Assembly (NCBI GenBank): GCA_030847615.1
Contig: JAUMIR010000003.1
Span: forward strand, 73,728,001 to 73,792,000
Length of the DNA: 64,000 nt
Direction: 5' to 3'
Origin: Gambelia wislizenii
Lineage: Eukaryota > Chordata > Lepidosauria > Squamata > Crotaphytidae
Shown here: positions 29,065-40,859 of the stretch, piece after piece
How positions within the stretch are numbered: position 1 is the first letter of the stretch
How the letters are laid out: every line of letters begins with the position of its first letter
The notes under the pieces: generated by a model
The model's input: the letters and a program-made list of their open reading frames with translations, nothing else
Database searches by the model: none
Told to the model about the DNA's origin: nothing
Translations under genes and position numbers: made by a program

Positions 29065-30313
29065 TTGATTTCTGGATGCAGCATGCTAGAAATAGTACAT
29101 AACCCAATGTGCAATTTAGATCAAAATGTACTGTTACTGTGAGCCTGACGTTAGCAGAAGATGTTGTGTCTCCTTTTCCTGCTTTCCTGTTTATAGTTTC
29201 TCTGGTGGCTCTCAAATGTTAAATAGTGTATCTGTGTGAGACAGAGTGGTAGACCCAAAAGAAAGGGGACAGGTCACAAAACCCACTTCACTGCTTTAAA
29301 AAAATATAAATATTTGTATTTTATTTTATGTATACATAATATAACCATTTTAAAATGTATATGAACTGATATTCCATCATTTTATGAAATGGTGCTCAGG
29401 GCAGCTAAGGGCAGTAATATGAATGAAATTGAATTGAATTCACTCATGATAAAATACAGTACATAAACATAAAAGCAAGACAGGCACAACAGCAATGAAA
29501 CCAACCACTTAAATTTAGTTACACCATATTTAGAAACCAACTTTCTGTTAAATACTGTCTAATCAGAGACATAACAATTAGAGAATTAGCCAGGCCTCAC
29601 TAGGCATGGAGTTCCAGAGTTGCTACTGACAAGGCCTTCCCTCCAGTTCCTGCCAAGCCTCTTTTTCATATTGGCAGGACAGAAAATAAACTCCCTCCTC
29701 CCCACTTACAACAGAGAAGGCCCCATCCAGGTATATTTCAGGTAAACCTAGTCTCAAGTAGGTGGAAGGACAGAAGTGTGTGTGCGTGGCACCACCAGTC
29801 CTTCAGCCTGTTGGCCTCCTGTGGGGTGGATGCTGCTGCTGGAATAAGATTCAGTTGCCACTTGGGTCAGATTTGATACTGGGAGGAGGAAGGGACACCG
29901 ATCTGGTCCTTCAATTCAGGCAACAAAATGTCTTGGGTTGGCTCCTGTTTGCCGAGAGGGACTTTTAGTCACACTGGGACCAGAATAGTAGATTAATGGT
30001 AGGAGGGCCTTCTCCACCTCCATACTTTAAATTAAATAAACTGAAATCAATATTGATTTTACATTGTCTACTGTAAGTATGAGTCGGCCTGGATCTAGCC
30101 CTATAACATCTGCTGCTGTTCTTCTGTGTCTTGAAATCCTGGCTGCTGGCTGTGATTCATAGATTTTCTCCTGTGTTCATAAACACAGTACTGTATTAAT
30201 TTGAACTAACATAGCAATTCAAAGAGAAAGCAATATATCTAACAGCTTTAAGATTTAGCCTTACAAAGGAATAGAATATGAAGAAACAGGCTGAATAAAA
30301 GAATGTGGGGAAA
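29065..30313. other. intergenic, repeat relics only
   Basis: A LINE 3' region fragment (CR1/L2-like: 'tggagttccagagttgc', 'aaggccttccctcc') lies at about 29590-29745. Another hAT-family copy at about 29750-29948 ends 'tgtcttgggttggctcctg'. No gene. Confidence 0.45.
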
Positions 30314-30545
30314 TAGGTTGTTGCTGTTATGTGCGGTCAAATCAGCTCTGAGTTAGGGTGGTCATATATACAGTATACTGTTCTAGGATTTTCTTGGCAA
30401 GATTTTTTTTTCAGAGCAGGTTTGCGTTTGCCTTCTTCGGAGGCTGAGAGAGTCTGACTTGCTCAATGTCTGGCAGCGGGTTTTCATGACTGTGTATTCG
30501 AACCTTTGTCTCCCAACACGCCAAGCTGGACGCCAGGCTGGCTCA
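30314..30545 (-). mobile_element. tRNA-derived SINE, diverged
   Basis: Minus-strand copy: 'ggttttcatgactgtg', 'gaggctgagagagtctgac' and 'gttgttgctgttatgtg' in plus-strand reading mark the head-to-tail order. Confidence 0.7.
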
Positions 30546-30760
30546 ATAACAAGAATGCAACAACAATTTGGGATGGGAGACCAAACTCAGCTCTAGCCCT
30601 GTGCTCTGCGAATCTAAATACTCTCCTCTTCCTGCTCCATTCACCCCCATTCCAATCTTGTCCCTTCTGGCGACTCTCCCTGGAGTCGAAAATCAGAATG
30701 AGAGGGAAGGAAATAGTTTGGGCACCCTAAAATCTTGCAGGCGGTACACACACGCGCGCG

Positions 30761-30800
30761 AACCATTCTAATCGCTTCAATATAAGCGATTAGAATGGTT
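30761..30800. repeat. perfect 17-bp inverted repeat with 6-nt loop
   Basis: aaccattctaatcgctt (30761-30777) is repeated exactly in inverse at 30784-30800. Each arm carries an ATTA-type homeodomain core, and TGATTAAT follows at 30828-30835. It does not belong to any repeat family seen in the window. Confidence 0.6.
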
Positions 30801-31559
30801 AACGTAGTCGTGCTCTTTAATCTCTGCTGATTAATTTTAATTAAGGTTTATGAAACGAGTGCAAAGTCTATGGACGTCCCTTCTTGCTGCTCTTTCCAGG
30901 GAATTTTTGCTGATTTGCTGCTGCAGGAAAAGGGGAAGGGAAGGAGCGAGGCTCGCTCTGCGGACGCGCCAGGGCAGAGCTTGGCATTTTAAAACCAGAA
31001 ACAGAGCAGCTCTTCGGAAGCTTTAACCCACTCCTCCGCTCTAACTTCTTTCGGGACTTTCCTTCCTTCCTCCCTTTCGACAGGGCGGGCGGGAGGGGGC
31101 GATGGCAGAAAAGGACGCCCCAAAGCTTATCTAAACAACCCCCGAAATTCAGATTTCTGCACGGACGGGCCAATCGAACAATCCTAATAGCGGGGATCTC
31201 TGGGAACCACGGAAGAAAAGCACCCCGTAGCCGAGTGTAAGTTTTCTTTGGCGAGCTGTCCCCCCCCCCCAAAATAAGGCAACAGGAGAAGTTACTGTGC
31301 ACGATGCAGGATCGGGGCCTTGAGAACACGAGTGTTAGATTTTATTTTGTGGGGATCAGCCTCGCTCAGATCACAGGACCATGTTGCAAGAAAAGAGGGC
31401 TAACTTTTTCAGTGGGCCAACGAGCTTTGTGCTGTTCTTTCCTCGCCCGGCTTCATGGCCCCCTTGAAGAGGAACGGGGCTTAACGCCTTTCACACCGCA
31501 AGCCGTAATTCACAGCCTCCCAGTCCCACCGATGTAACGTGTGTATGAGGTGCCTATGC

Positions 31560-31860
31560 TTCATAAGCAATGGGATTCTTCCTAGGGCGTTTAACGAGGC
31601 CTCCATTTTGTCCGTCGGCGATTCCTGTTGGGGATAATAGATCCAGTTAGTAAATTTATGCTGTGAAAGAGCCTGTTTGTAAGCTGCAAGCTCAAGGTGT
31701 AAAAGCTTAATTGATTTTACCTTGAAATGTTAAGATTTATGACTTGACAGTTTAATGGTTGCAGCCAAGGTGTCTGGCTGGTTTCATCAAGCTGGGAGAT
31801 GGCTTGATAATATTTTTATATTTAAACTTAAAGAAATTGATATTTAATTTTCACTTTGCT
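31560..31860. promoter_or_regulatory. candidate conserved non-coding element (inference)
   Basis: A repeat-free A/T-balanced stretch rich in homeodomain-type sites ('cttaattgattttacc', 'cagtttaatgg', 'gcttgataatat'), about 4.3 kb upstream of NKX2-3 exon 1. The call rests on texture and position only; alignment would be needed to confirm it. Confidence 0.25.
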
Positions 31861-32116
31861 TTTCAGTCTCTGTATAGCAAGTTGTACAGTATTTAGCTTA
31901 TGCTTGAGTAAAAAACAGTTCTTTAGCAGAAGACTTTATTTCTTTATTATGAGGCTGAAAAAAGAAAACTGCTACATTTCTTTTGCTGCCTAAATCCTCT
32001 GTATATGCTCAGAAGTTTAGTGCTGTGCCTACAGTGACAATTCCAGGCGAAAATAAACTCACCCCTAATTTGCTTTAACTCCAAGGAATGTCAGACAAAG
32101 CCTTCTTCATTTGGGG

Positions 32117-32453
32117 CAGGGATGTAGCTGGCGGGGAAGGAAAGGAAACAAGAGATTTGCTCTCCTAAATAAAAAAAAAAAAAAAGTCCCACAATAAATT
32201 TTCCTCCAGTCCCCAAATTTGCAGTAACTTAGAACTTCAGCTGAACAGTTAGAAATACAGGTTAGGCATCCAAACCAAGGGAATGAAAACACAGCAAATA
32301 AAGAAGTGGAGGATTTTCAGTGTCTCTAATTCACATTTCTGCAATGGCAGAAATTAAGGGACTGAAGGAAAATTTCATGGGGAAGGGGGATAGAATTCTT
32401 ATGGGGGGGGCAATGACCTTATTTTATGTCCCTCCCCCGTACTTACATCCCTG
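32117..32453. mobile_element. hAT-like MITE, uninterrupted copy
   Basis: Ends CAGGGATGTAGCTGG and ACTTACATCCCTG. The internal order matches 22610-23190 but without the nested MITE, so it serves as an empty-site paralogue. Confidence 0.6.
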
Positions 32454-33017
32454 GTTTTTGGTATTACAAACAAATGGAAAAGAAGGATGCGAAGGAGCGG
32501 AACAGATTTTGATTAGAAAACCTGCGCGCCTAGCTGGATTTGGGAAACTAATTGCGTCTACGAAATAATTCCCCGAAAGTATCTCATGAAAATTAATATT
32601 CTTTACTTTATCAAACCACAATAAAACACCAAACCCCGAAACCACTCCGTACAGGAACTGCGGATTTTGCTTGTATTTCTAGTAGTGTAGTTACATATGT
32701 TTACATTGTACTGTATTTGTAGTAGTTACACATCCGCCATAGCATCACAGCCGAACATGTCGTCTTCGCCCTTACAAACGAACAGCTCTGTTTTATATCT
32801 GGCCAAGGCTAAGGCTGCAATCCCTGTGCCCACTTCCCCGCGAATAAAACCCACTAAACTCACGTGTTTATAATACTCTTTCCGTGTAATGGATTTGGGA
32901 CAGGCGAAAGTTTCACGCGGGTTTTGCAAACTGCAACAAGCTCAGGGGGTATTTCTGGAGAAGAGTATCCATTTCCGGATAATAACTCTCGCAAGTAAGT
33001 TATTTTCTGATAACTTC
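32454..33017. other. no gene seen
   Basis: Unique-looking sequence with several ATTA cores and CpG near 32820-32930; nothing coding is supported. Confidence 0.5.
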
Positions 33018-33113
33018 GGAGAACCTGCGTGGTGTAGTGGTTTCAGCCTTTCGGGGCAGGGGGTTGGACTAGATGGCCCTTGTAGTCTCTTCCAACTCTA
33101 TGATTCTATGTAT
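33018..33113 (+). mobile_element. chimeric SINE: tRNA-like head with CR1 tail
   Basis: 'tggtgtagtggtttcagcc' (tRNA A-box type head) runs straight into 'ggttggactagatggccc' and the CR1 terminus ATTCTATG. Confidence 0.7.
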
Positions 33114-33399
33114 GTGTCTATAGATAACTGTGTGTATATATACATATGTGTGCATACCGATGGCGTGCTCACACCCTGTCTACCAAAACAACGACGCAAA
33201 TAAATGAGAGTTGTGTACGTTTCTTTTTAAACAAAATGTCTGGCATGAGATAGGAGTAAACGGATCTGAGCAGCAAGCAAGAGAGCAACTGGACGCAGGA
33301 TCCTGTCAACGGAGGGGACGCGAGATGCAATCCGCTTAGGTGTGAGTGAGCGGCTGGAAGAGGCGTAGCAAGAAGAGTCGCGTTAATAAACACCTGAAC

Positions 33400-35640
33400 C
33401 GCAGACAATGACTTCCATTCCGTGCCACTCCCAAATGGTACTCAAAGGTAGGAATGGCTCCCCACCCCACCCCACCCCACCCCACCCCCTCTTGGCAACT
33501 GCAGGTCAGCCTCTCCCTTTGAACTGCTGCTGCGGCCTGGATGTGGCGACTTTTAAAAGGGAGACGGCGAGCCAGCGTCTGCTTGGTGTCCGTTTCTTTT
33601 CTTGTAGAGAGACCGATCCTGCCCCCGTGGAGAGAAGGCGCAGCAGGAGGAGCAGCAGCGGCAGCGAGGCGGTACGGCCGACGTCGTCTCTTATCCCCAG
33701 AGCGCTGGGTGTCATAGGGGTCCGGACGGCTGCGCCTTCTCTGGTTGATGGCTTGATCCTGTTCCCAAGGCAAAAAAATAAAATAAAAAATAAACCCAAA
33801 CCCGCCTCTCCTTTCTCTCTCTCTTTCTCTCTCTCATTCTCTCTCTCTGTGCAGGGCAGAAGTGTAACTGGGCCACTTAGGTGAGTGAGAAAGGGTGGGG
33901 GGGTCCGCCTCTGGAAAACGGATGCCCCAATGAATGTGCTAATCTTTAACAAGATGTGGCAAGGCCTGTTCTGGTTCTGTTGTTGACATCCAGATCGAAA
34001 TCCAGCATCCCCTAGGAAGACCCGACTGCTGAGTTGTCTTCATCTGGGGACGCGCGCTTTGGCCCCTCCTGCCCCCCTTTCTGGGCCCAAAGAGGAGCCT
34101 CTTACGCCCGCTTGGAGCTCCCTGGGGCTCCCACCAGCCGCCCAGCCCTCTGGGGGCTGATCCAGGGATGAGCTTTGCCGAGGGCTGGTTGATGTGCCAG
34201 AGTCCCAGGTTCGGAGCTGCCCCGAAGAAGGTAGGACCCGTGTGTGTGTGTGTCTCCTCGCCCCGTCCAGCTCCAGGACAGAGTCGGGGGAGTTTTGCTG
34301 CGCTCCTGCTGGAACAAACGGGTTGCTTTCCACTAGAAGGGGCGCGCCTGAAGTCCCTTATTCGCGCGGCGGCCAAGCCCCTCCAGAAAGGGGGCTCGGG
34401 GCCTGAAGGCCCTTCGGCCTCGTTCTTCAGGGTCCGGCCTGCGCCGCGGGGGAGATCGAAGGATCGCACTTCAGGAGCAGCGCCGGCAGCGTCGCGCACA
34501 AGAGGGTGCCCGGGCGGATGGGCCACGTCGGGGCGCGGGACAGATCGGGAGCCGGGCGCGGGCAGCCGTGGGATGGATCCCGTGGGCTTTCCATTTGTGG
34601 GGAGGGGCAGGAAAGGGCAGGGGCACTGAGGACCCTTGGCAGCCCGAGCGGGCTGCTGAGGAGACGCGCGGCCCGGGCTTGGGGCGCCCACGGACTGCGA
34701 GGATCCCCTTCCACAGAGACGCCTGGGGTTAAAAGCTTTCTCCACATCTGGGAAGGGAGAAAGGCAGCAACCGCTACAACTCGGTCGGTCCTGAGTAGGT
34801 GGCCTTCCCAGCTGAGCCTCGGGGGGCAGCAAGCGGAAAGCGGGTGTTTGGGTAGAAACACTGAGATAGTAGCACTGCGTCCTTTCTCCAAGGAGGCTGA
34901 GGGGAAACCAGCGCTCTGGACGTTACCTCTCAAAAGGAAGTCGTTCCCGTGCTCGGAAAGTAATGCTTTTTACCAGTCGTTGCTGTCGAGTTGTTACTTT
35001 TCTTTCTGAGCTGCTTTTTACTTCCCCACTATTGTTTGCTAGGGGGTGTTGTTAGCTTGGCGGGGGGGTTGAGAACCTAATGGGGGGGGGACTTGGAAAA
35101 GTCCTCTCGAAACTTCACTACAAATGCACCCAAAACTGCCTTTTTGAAAATAACTATGAATTGTCATTCCTCGCACCAGCACAGTCACTTTGCCCCTAGA
35201 CGTTACAACGCTCCTGGAGGGCGCCTTCGTTCTCCTCCCCTTGCAAAGGCGAAGAACGGAGAAGGGGGGCGCCTGGTTGCCCTGAGGCTCTGCCGGGAAC
35301 GCAAGAAGGGAGCCGCAGGCTGAAAGGCGAGGCGGGGGGAGTCGCCGCGCCTCCCCCTCCTTCTCCCCTGGCTCGGGGTTGCCGCCTCCCGCCGCGTCCC
35401 ACGTTGCTCGGTGAGAGGCCGGCCGTGCAGGGACCCCCTTCCCTCCTCGCAAGGTTTCTCCACCGCGCCCCTTCTCTCCCAAACGAGGCCCTTGGGCGCT
35501 CAGCGGAAGGCGTCCTTCTTTGCTGTTCTTTCCCCAGCCCCCGGGGGCCTCCCTGGGCCCTCCAAGCTGCTGCTGCCTTCCCTTCTTGTTAAGAGCCAAG
35601 GGAGAAATGAGCCGGAAAGGCGGTGGTCTTCAAGATGATC
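33400..35640. promoter_or_regulatory. large CpG-rich block, no gene recognised
   Basis: CpG-dense with GC boxes, (CCCAC)n at about 33460-33488 and (TG)n at 34239-34251. It may be a CpG island of the NKX2-3 regulatory domain or the promoter of a non-coding RNA. Open frames up to 297 codons on the minus strand (33939-34832) have no recognisable domain and follow the GC content. Confidence 0.4.
33855..33880 (+). other. candidate 26-bp microexon
   Basis: A long C/T tract ending ctctgtgCAG is followed by 26 bp and then a consensus donor, TTAG followed by GTGAGTGAG. Splice signals this strong on both sides are unusual, but the tract may simply be a microsatellite. It would belong to a non-coding transcript running away from NKX2-3. 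Confidence 0.25.
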
Positions 35641-35930
35641 CCCCTTCCATCCCAGTTGCAGTCAGGTCGACTTCGACTCTTGGCGACCCTAAGAATGAGA
35701 GACCTCAGGTCTTGCAGACTCATGTCTGTGGCTTCCTTGATTGAGCCTGTCCATCTGGAATGCCATCTTCTTCTTTTCCTGCCCCCTTCTAGCTTACCAA
35801 GCATCATTGTCTTTTTTAGTGAGTCAGGTCTTGTCATGATGTGTCCGAAGTACGACAGTCTCCGTTTAGTCATCTTGGCTTCTAGGGAGAGTTCAGGCTT
35901 GAAAGTTATTGTCAAGTAAACATGCATAGG
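35640..35930 (-). mobile_element. Bov-B (RTE) LINE, reverse transcriptase C-terminal fragment
   Basis: The minus-strand frame (35589-35927) reads RLSYFGHIMTRPDSL, then MMLGKLEGGRKRRR, ...W...SI.EATDMSL and ...VAKSRSR, the conserved C-terminal pattern of Bov-B ORF2. It is truncated at both ends. Confidence 0.85.
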
Positions 35931-36311
35931 ATTGCTTTAGAAAAGCGCTGCATAAGTGTTCATTATTAGTGGTGGTAACCATACATTTCTACATTTTGGT
36001 TGGAGTCTTCCAGCCTCAGAACTGCTTGACCAGCTGACCAAAGAGCTTCTAATCTACAGGCCTGGATCCTGTAGTATCCAGGATCCTTTAAGGAAACGGA
36101 GGCCAGAGTGAACATCGTTTGGATGTGGGTGCAAGGCAGTGAGGATCAGACATTGGCCAGAAAAATATCTGCCTTAGCCCTAACTAAAGATGACTACAAT
36201 TGAATCAATGGGATTTTCATCCGTGTTGATTCCACACTCAACAATTGATTCAGTGGGTCTACTTTATTGGACACGAAGCCATAGAATTCAGCCCCTTGTC
36301 TTCAAGTGGCT

Positions 36312-36530
36312 TTGTTGTTGTGTGCTTTCAAGCCTTTCCCGACTTATGGCAACGCTAAGGAGGACCTATCACGGGAGTTTCTTGGCAAGATTTATTCAGA
36401 GGGGGTTTGCCTTTGCTTTCCTCTGAGGCTGAGAGAGTAGCACTTGGTCAAGTGAGTTTCCATGGCCGAGCGGGGATTCCAACCCTGGTCTCCAGACTCC
36501 TATCCAAGGCTCAAATCACTGCGCCAAAGC
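36312..36530 (-). mobile_element. tRNA-derived SINE
   Basis: On plus, 'gttgttgtgtgctttcaag' (tail), 'cctctgaggctgagagag' (body), then 'tttccatggccgagcgggga' (head). Same family as 49119-49352. Confidence 0.8.
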
Positions 36531-37129
36531 TGGGTCTCTCAACTGTTCTACTTCCCAAGAACTAAACGCTAGAAGCACCCTATTGCGTCTCCAAACCGGA
36601 GAGTCAGCATAACATTCATATGCAATTTGCTGAGCCGTAGCAATAAATATATGGGAGTTTAATAGAACCTTTCCACCTAGTTTGGAAGCTCCCTGGGCCC
36701 ATTCCACCTTCGGAAACCGCCGACTTCTATGCCTTGTACGGTATGCACCCAATAACTCCCCTCTTGCTTGTTTGCACGGTGCAAAATGCTCCGCAAATCT
36801 CCGCTCTGTCTTGGAGAGCTCGTTTGTTTGCTGCGGAAATCTCCAGGCGGGGAAAAGTTATGGTTTGAGACAACAGCTCCCCGAATTCCACAGTCAACAG
36901 GGCCAGTGGTTGTCCTGACTGGGGGATTCTGGGAGATTCCAGCTGTGCATTTTGCAAGTGGGGGGGGTGAACACGGAGAGGAAAACTTCGGACTGCAGTA
37001 GAGCTTCATACACACGCTTAACGCGCGGGTTTACATTCTTACTGTTTGGCTGGAAAGGCAACGACGGCTCCCCCTCCAGGTTTTCGTTTTCCCGAGGCCA
37101 CCCTCTACCTGAATCCACGCGCGGGTGGG
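36531..37129. other. no gene; palindromic fragment only
   Basis: A 'gacaacagctccccgaatt' / 'ggattctgggagattcc' short palindromic-family fragment lies at about 36868-36940. No exon supported. Confidence 0.5.
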
Positions 37130-37450
37130 GTCGGAGGGCGCTGCTTCTGCTGCTCCTCCACCTATTAATGGTGATTGTTTCGGGCCGCCCATTAGCTTTT
37201 CTTGATCCCCCCCCGCCCTCGCCTCGCCCCTCCTCTGGGTTTGGCGCTGCCTTGTTGTCCCGGCGGCTCTGCGCTCTGTTTAGACAAGGGATTAAGGTAA
37301 TGGATGGAGCCGAGGAGCCCAGCGCACGAGGGGGGATTGGCGGCCGGAGAAGGAAGCTCGCTCGCCGCAGATAGGATCACTTTCGGGGCCTCTAATGGCT
37401 CCATGAGTGTCGCCGCCGCCGCCGAGTTAGCAGCCACCCGATCCGGCTGC
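37130..37450. promoter_or_regulatory. candidate regulatory stretch (inference)
   Basis: Repeat-free and CpG-bearing, with clustered homeodomain-type cores ('cctattaatggtgattg', 'cgcccattagctttt', 'gggattaaggtaatgg', 'cctctaatggctcc'). It lies about 9.7 kb upstream of NKX2-3. Judged on motif density and absence of repeats only. Confidence 0.25.
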
Positions 37451-37624
37451 TAGTGAGCCCGAAAGACAATGCCATGTGTACCCCTCGTCCCCAATTCGCC
37501 TGCTTTGATCTGCTCTGGGAGGCCTCCTCAGTCTCCCTGGGTGGCCTTAGGCAACCCACTCTTTCCCCCGTCCCCACCATTGGCAATCTGGGGTATAAAG
37601 AACCTACCTCGCAGGGCTGTGGTG

Positions 37625-37700
37625 AGGGTTTATTTATTTATTTATTTATTGTATTTCTTTATTGCCCCCTAGCCCGCAAGGACTCCCTAAGCGATGAACA
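37625..37700 (-). mobile_element. LINE 3' tail (L2-like)
   Basis: On minus, 'gagtccttgcgggct' then 'aataaataaataaataaa' matches the tail of L2-type LINEs, truncated. Confidence 0.5.
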
Positions 37701-37905
37701 AAGAAAAAAACCAATTAAAACAATACAAAGATAAAAACGTTTTGAAAACACATTAAAAACACTCCTTTAAAACACCTAAAAACAATCCTTGTCTCAAGTT
37801 GTCCTTGTCTAATAGAGATCGTAGACAGGGTTTCCCAGAAATTAAGATTCTTTGGAAGCAGCAGGACTTGAAGCAGAGTCACTTCCAAGGTAAGGGTGCC
37901 CAAAT

Positions 37906-38118
37906 ATCCCAAACGTACGAGATTCCGCCTGATCTTGGAAGTTAAGCAGGTTCAGCCCTGGTTAATACTTGGATGGGAGAGCGCCATGAATACCAGGTGC
38001 TGTAGGTTATATTTCAGAGAAAGAAACTGGCAAAACCACCTCTGAGTCATCCTTGCCTAAGACAAACCCTATGCGATTCATGGGGTCTCTTTAAGTTGAC
38101 CGGCGACGTGAAAGCGCC
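37906..38118 (+). mobile_element. 5S-rRNA-derived SINE
   Basis: 'gcctgatcttggaagttaag', 'ttaatacttggatgggag' and 'ggtgctgtaggtt' follow 5S rRNA; the tail 'gttgaccggcgacgtgaaag' is Bov-B-like. Confidence 0.85.
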
Positions 38119-38229
38119 CATACGTAGAATTTGGAGGGTGGGGTTCTGCCGGGTTTGTCCCCAGGGCTCCCGTAGACCTTGAAATCCCTGTTAATGCTGA
38201 GGTCTAGGAAACGAGGAAAGAAATCTTAG

Positions 38230-38253
38230 TTGATTAATCGTGGGTTGATTAAT
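38230..38253 (+). promoter_or_regulatory. tandem TGATTAAT (Hox-Pbx type) pair
   Basis: TTGATTAAT occurs at 38230-38238 and again at 38245-38253, a 15-bp direct spacing. TGATTNAT is the known composite Hox-Pbx site. The surrounding sequence is repeat-free. Function is inferred. Confidence 0.3.
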
Positions 38254-39637
38254 TGGAAATGGATCGGTTAAAGGTTGGTAAAGTTGCATATTGGAAAAAG
38301 CGACCTTTCGGTTTTTTTTTTTACGTACTCATATAAAATACATGTTGTAATACCAACAATAATAAACCTTATTTCTATAAATATAATGTTCTTATTGTTA
38401 ACTAACATTATTGTCATTATATTTTGACCCCTTTTTAATCTGTGCCATCTTTTCAGTCAACAAAAATGCTATAAGGGGTCGGTCTGTACAACTAAAGCCG
38501 TGGGAGAAGGTTGTGCACACAAACAACGACCAGCCGCGCACAAACGACGGCTAACGAGATGGGGAGCTTCGCTCAGCATTGGAAGCGGAGGGGGTATTCA
38601 GCCTGCGCAACGCAATCCTGTGATAGATGTATTTATTTGGAATTAAGTCTCAGCTGTTCAAGCTGGACAGCGTGGATATATTGATCTTGGGGTGAGTGCT
38701 GGTGGTTCCGATTCACCGCCCCTCTTCGGACTTACTTCGAAGTAGACAGGAGTCAAACTGATTTGCATGGTTCTCCAGATATATAGATAGAGCAAAGCAA
38801 GGCATAAATGGTCCGGTCACGTCCTCTTTGCGCCAGTGGGGCTATGTACCCCCATCCTTCCCGCTTTTTCTTTTTTTCTAATGTCTTTTTATGGGGGAGG
38901 GTGGGGGTGCTTTTCGTCGATATTGTAGAGTTTTAATTGTTGGAAGCCGATTGTTTTTAGCAGAGGGGCGGGATATAAATAAATAATAATAATAATAATT
39001 TTCATCTCATTCCCAGCCTACGGAGCATTTTCCGCTGCGACACCTCTTTTTAGGTTTTCCTCCTTCCCGGCTCCCAAATCTTATAATAATGTGTTGTTTT
39101 ATTGCGGTTGTTTTTCTTGATTCGTGTCCAGATGTCTTCTCTTGCAGACAGCTTTACAATCAATTACCATGACTGTAAAGGGTCACGAGCCCCCGTTCTC
39201 GTTAGTCGTTGTCCCCACGTTTTGTGGGAAAGGAGGAAATAAAATAAAAACTACTGTATAAAGCCTGCCACCTGGTTACTACCAGGGCGCAATCTCAACC
39301 CACGCGAAACACGTCCGATTGATTTTAAAGCGGATGCTGAAGAGGTGGGTTGAAACGGGAAGACCAACCTGGAAAAAAGACACGTGACAGGGAGTGTTGT
39401 GTGGACGTTGGTCATACAAGCTAGAAGACAAAAAGGAAAAGAAAGTAAATGAGAGAGCCTTTTGTAAAGTTCTGGCTCATGGCAGCCTGCTACCTGATAG
39501 TTTGTGCATTTTTAGTAAATAGGAGGTGGTCAAATTTCGCCTGACTTTGCTCTCTTTCTCTAGAGCTCGGGGAAACGCGGGGAAAAACCTGCACGGCCGG
39601 TGAAATTTTAGCTCGCTCTGATGAGGACATTATGGAA
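38254..39637. other. intergenic, no gene
   Basis: A/T-rich to about 38460. An L2-type LINE 3' tail lies at about 38930-38999 ('gaggggcgggatataaataa' followed by AAT repeats). No exon supported. Confidence 0.5.
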
Positions 39638-39850
39638 AATAGTGGTTTGAGTGTTGGACAAAGACTCCGGGGGATCAGGGTTCGAATCCTCACTCAGCCA
39701 TGGAAGCCCTCTGGGTGGACTTGGGCAAGTCACACCCTCTCAGCCTTAGAGGAAGGCAATGGCAAACCCCCTCTGAATAAATCTTGAGAACAAACAAACA
39801 AAAACCCCTAGGACAGAGGCGACTGGAAGGCTACATAACAACAACAAAGT
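39638..39850 (+). mobile_element. tRNA-derived SINE
   Basis: Head 'gtggtttgagtgttgga' and 'ggttcgaatcctc', body 'gggcaagtcacaccctctc', end 'aacaacaacaaag'. Confidence 0.8.
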
Positions 39851-40859
39851 GAAGGCATTGCACGTCGTCGGCTTTCCTACTATGTCTGGTGCGCTGGCGC
39901 CTTCCCTCGCCTGTCCTTGCTCGAGGGCATCCCTGGGACACTTAAGCCATTGGAATCGAGGTAGGCCTACCTTGAGGCTCACTTCCCTGTTCCCACATAG
40001 TCCACAGTACTTCGCCACTTTGGAGACCCTGTTGAAATCTATAAAGACCCCACCCTCCCTCCAGGCACTTAAACACAAGTTTCAAATTAAGAGGAAAGAA
40101 GCCATAATTTCTTTGATGAACGGAGATCGTTTCCCCACCCCCGCCCGGTTCATGCATGAAGCTCATCCATGGACGTCGTAAGAAACCCCTGGCCGAGAGC
40201 TGCTGGTAATCCTTCGATAGGAAGGAGGAGGAAGGAGGGGAGAAAGAAAAAGAAAAAGCAGAGAGCAGCCCTTTGAAACTTCTTCGCCCCAACTGGAAAG
40301 ATGATGGCTTGGTTTCAGACTCAAGTACACTCCGAAGAGACCCTTGGGAGCAAGTGGGAATTAGGAATGGCTAAAAAAAGAAGTCCTATTGATTGCGATT
40401 GCTCTACTTCGGGGACGATGAGGCCTGGATCCGACCGACTGGCCGAACTATATACCGTCAAATCTGTGGAGGCGGCCCTACTTTCTCCTGACTTTAATGG
40501 GGAAACTGAAGGGCAGGCTGATGCCTCTCCGGAGAGCCTCCAGGAGACGACAGCAGTCTACTCAGAAGCAAGTTACAGTTCGATTGGGGGTAACTTCCAA
40601 GTATGTAAGCAGGGTCTAAAAGGCCTGGCTCCTGGCTGGATCGTGCCCCATTTCATTCAAACATGAAACGGACGTCCCCGACAATGTCAGCCCAAATGTT
40701 TGCTGTAGTCCAAACATATACTGCAATAGCAATAACAATACGTTCCCCCAGCTCTGGGTCAGCCGCGGAACTCTCTTGGCCCCAGACGCCCATAGAAGTT
40801 AAAAGGGACTCCCCTTCCTGGGTCACCCCACTTTTCAAAGTGGTGTTAAGCAACCGGGT
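39851..40859. other. no gene recognised
   Basis: Mixed-composition sequence. A 121-codon plus-strand frame (40301-40666) and others have no recognisable domain, splice structure or start context. Confidence 0.45.

Noticed and set aside
33939..34832. 297-codon minus-strand frame
   Set aside because: Low-complexity Pro/Arg/Ser product in a CpG-rich block, with several equally long overlapping frames and no homology recognised.
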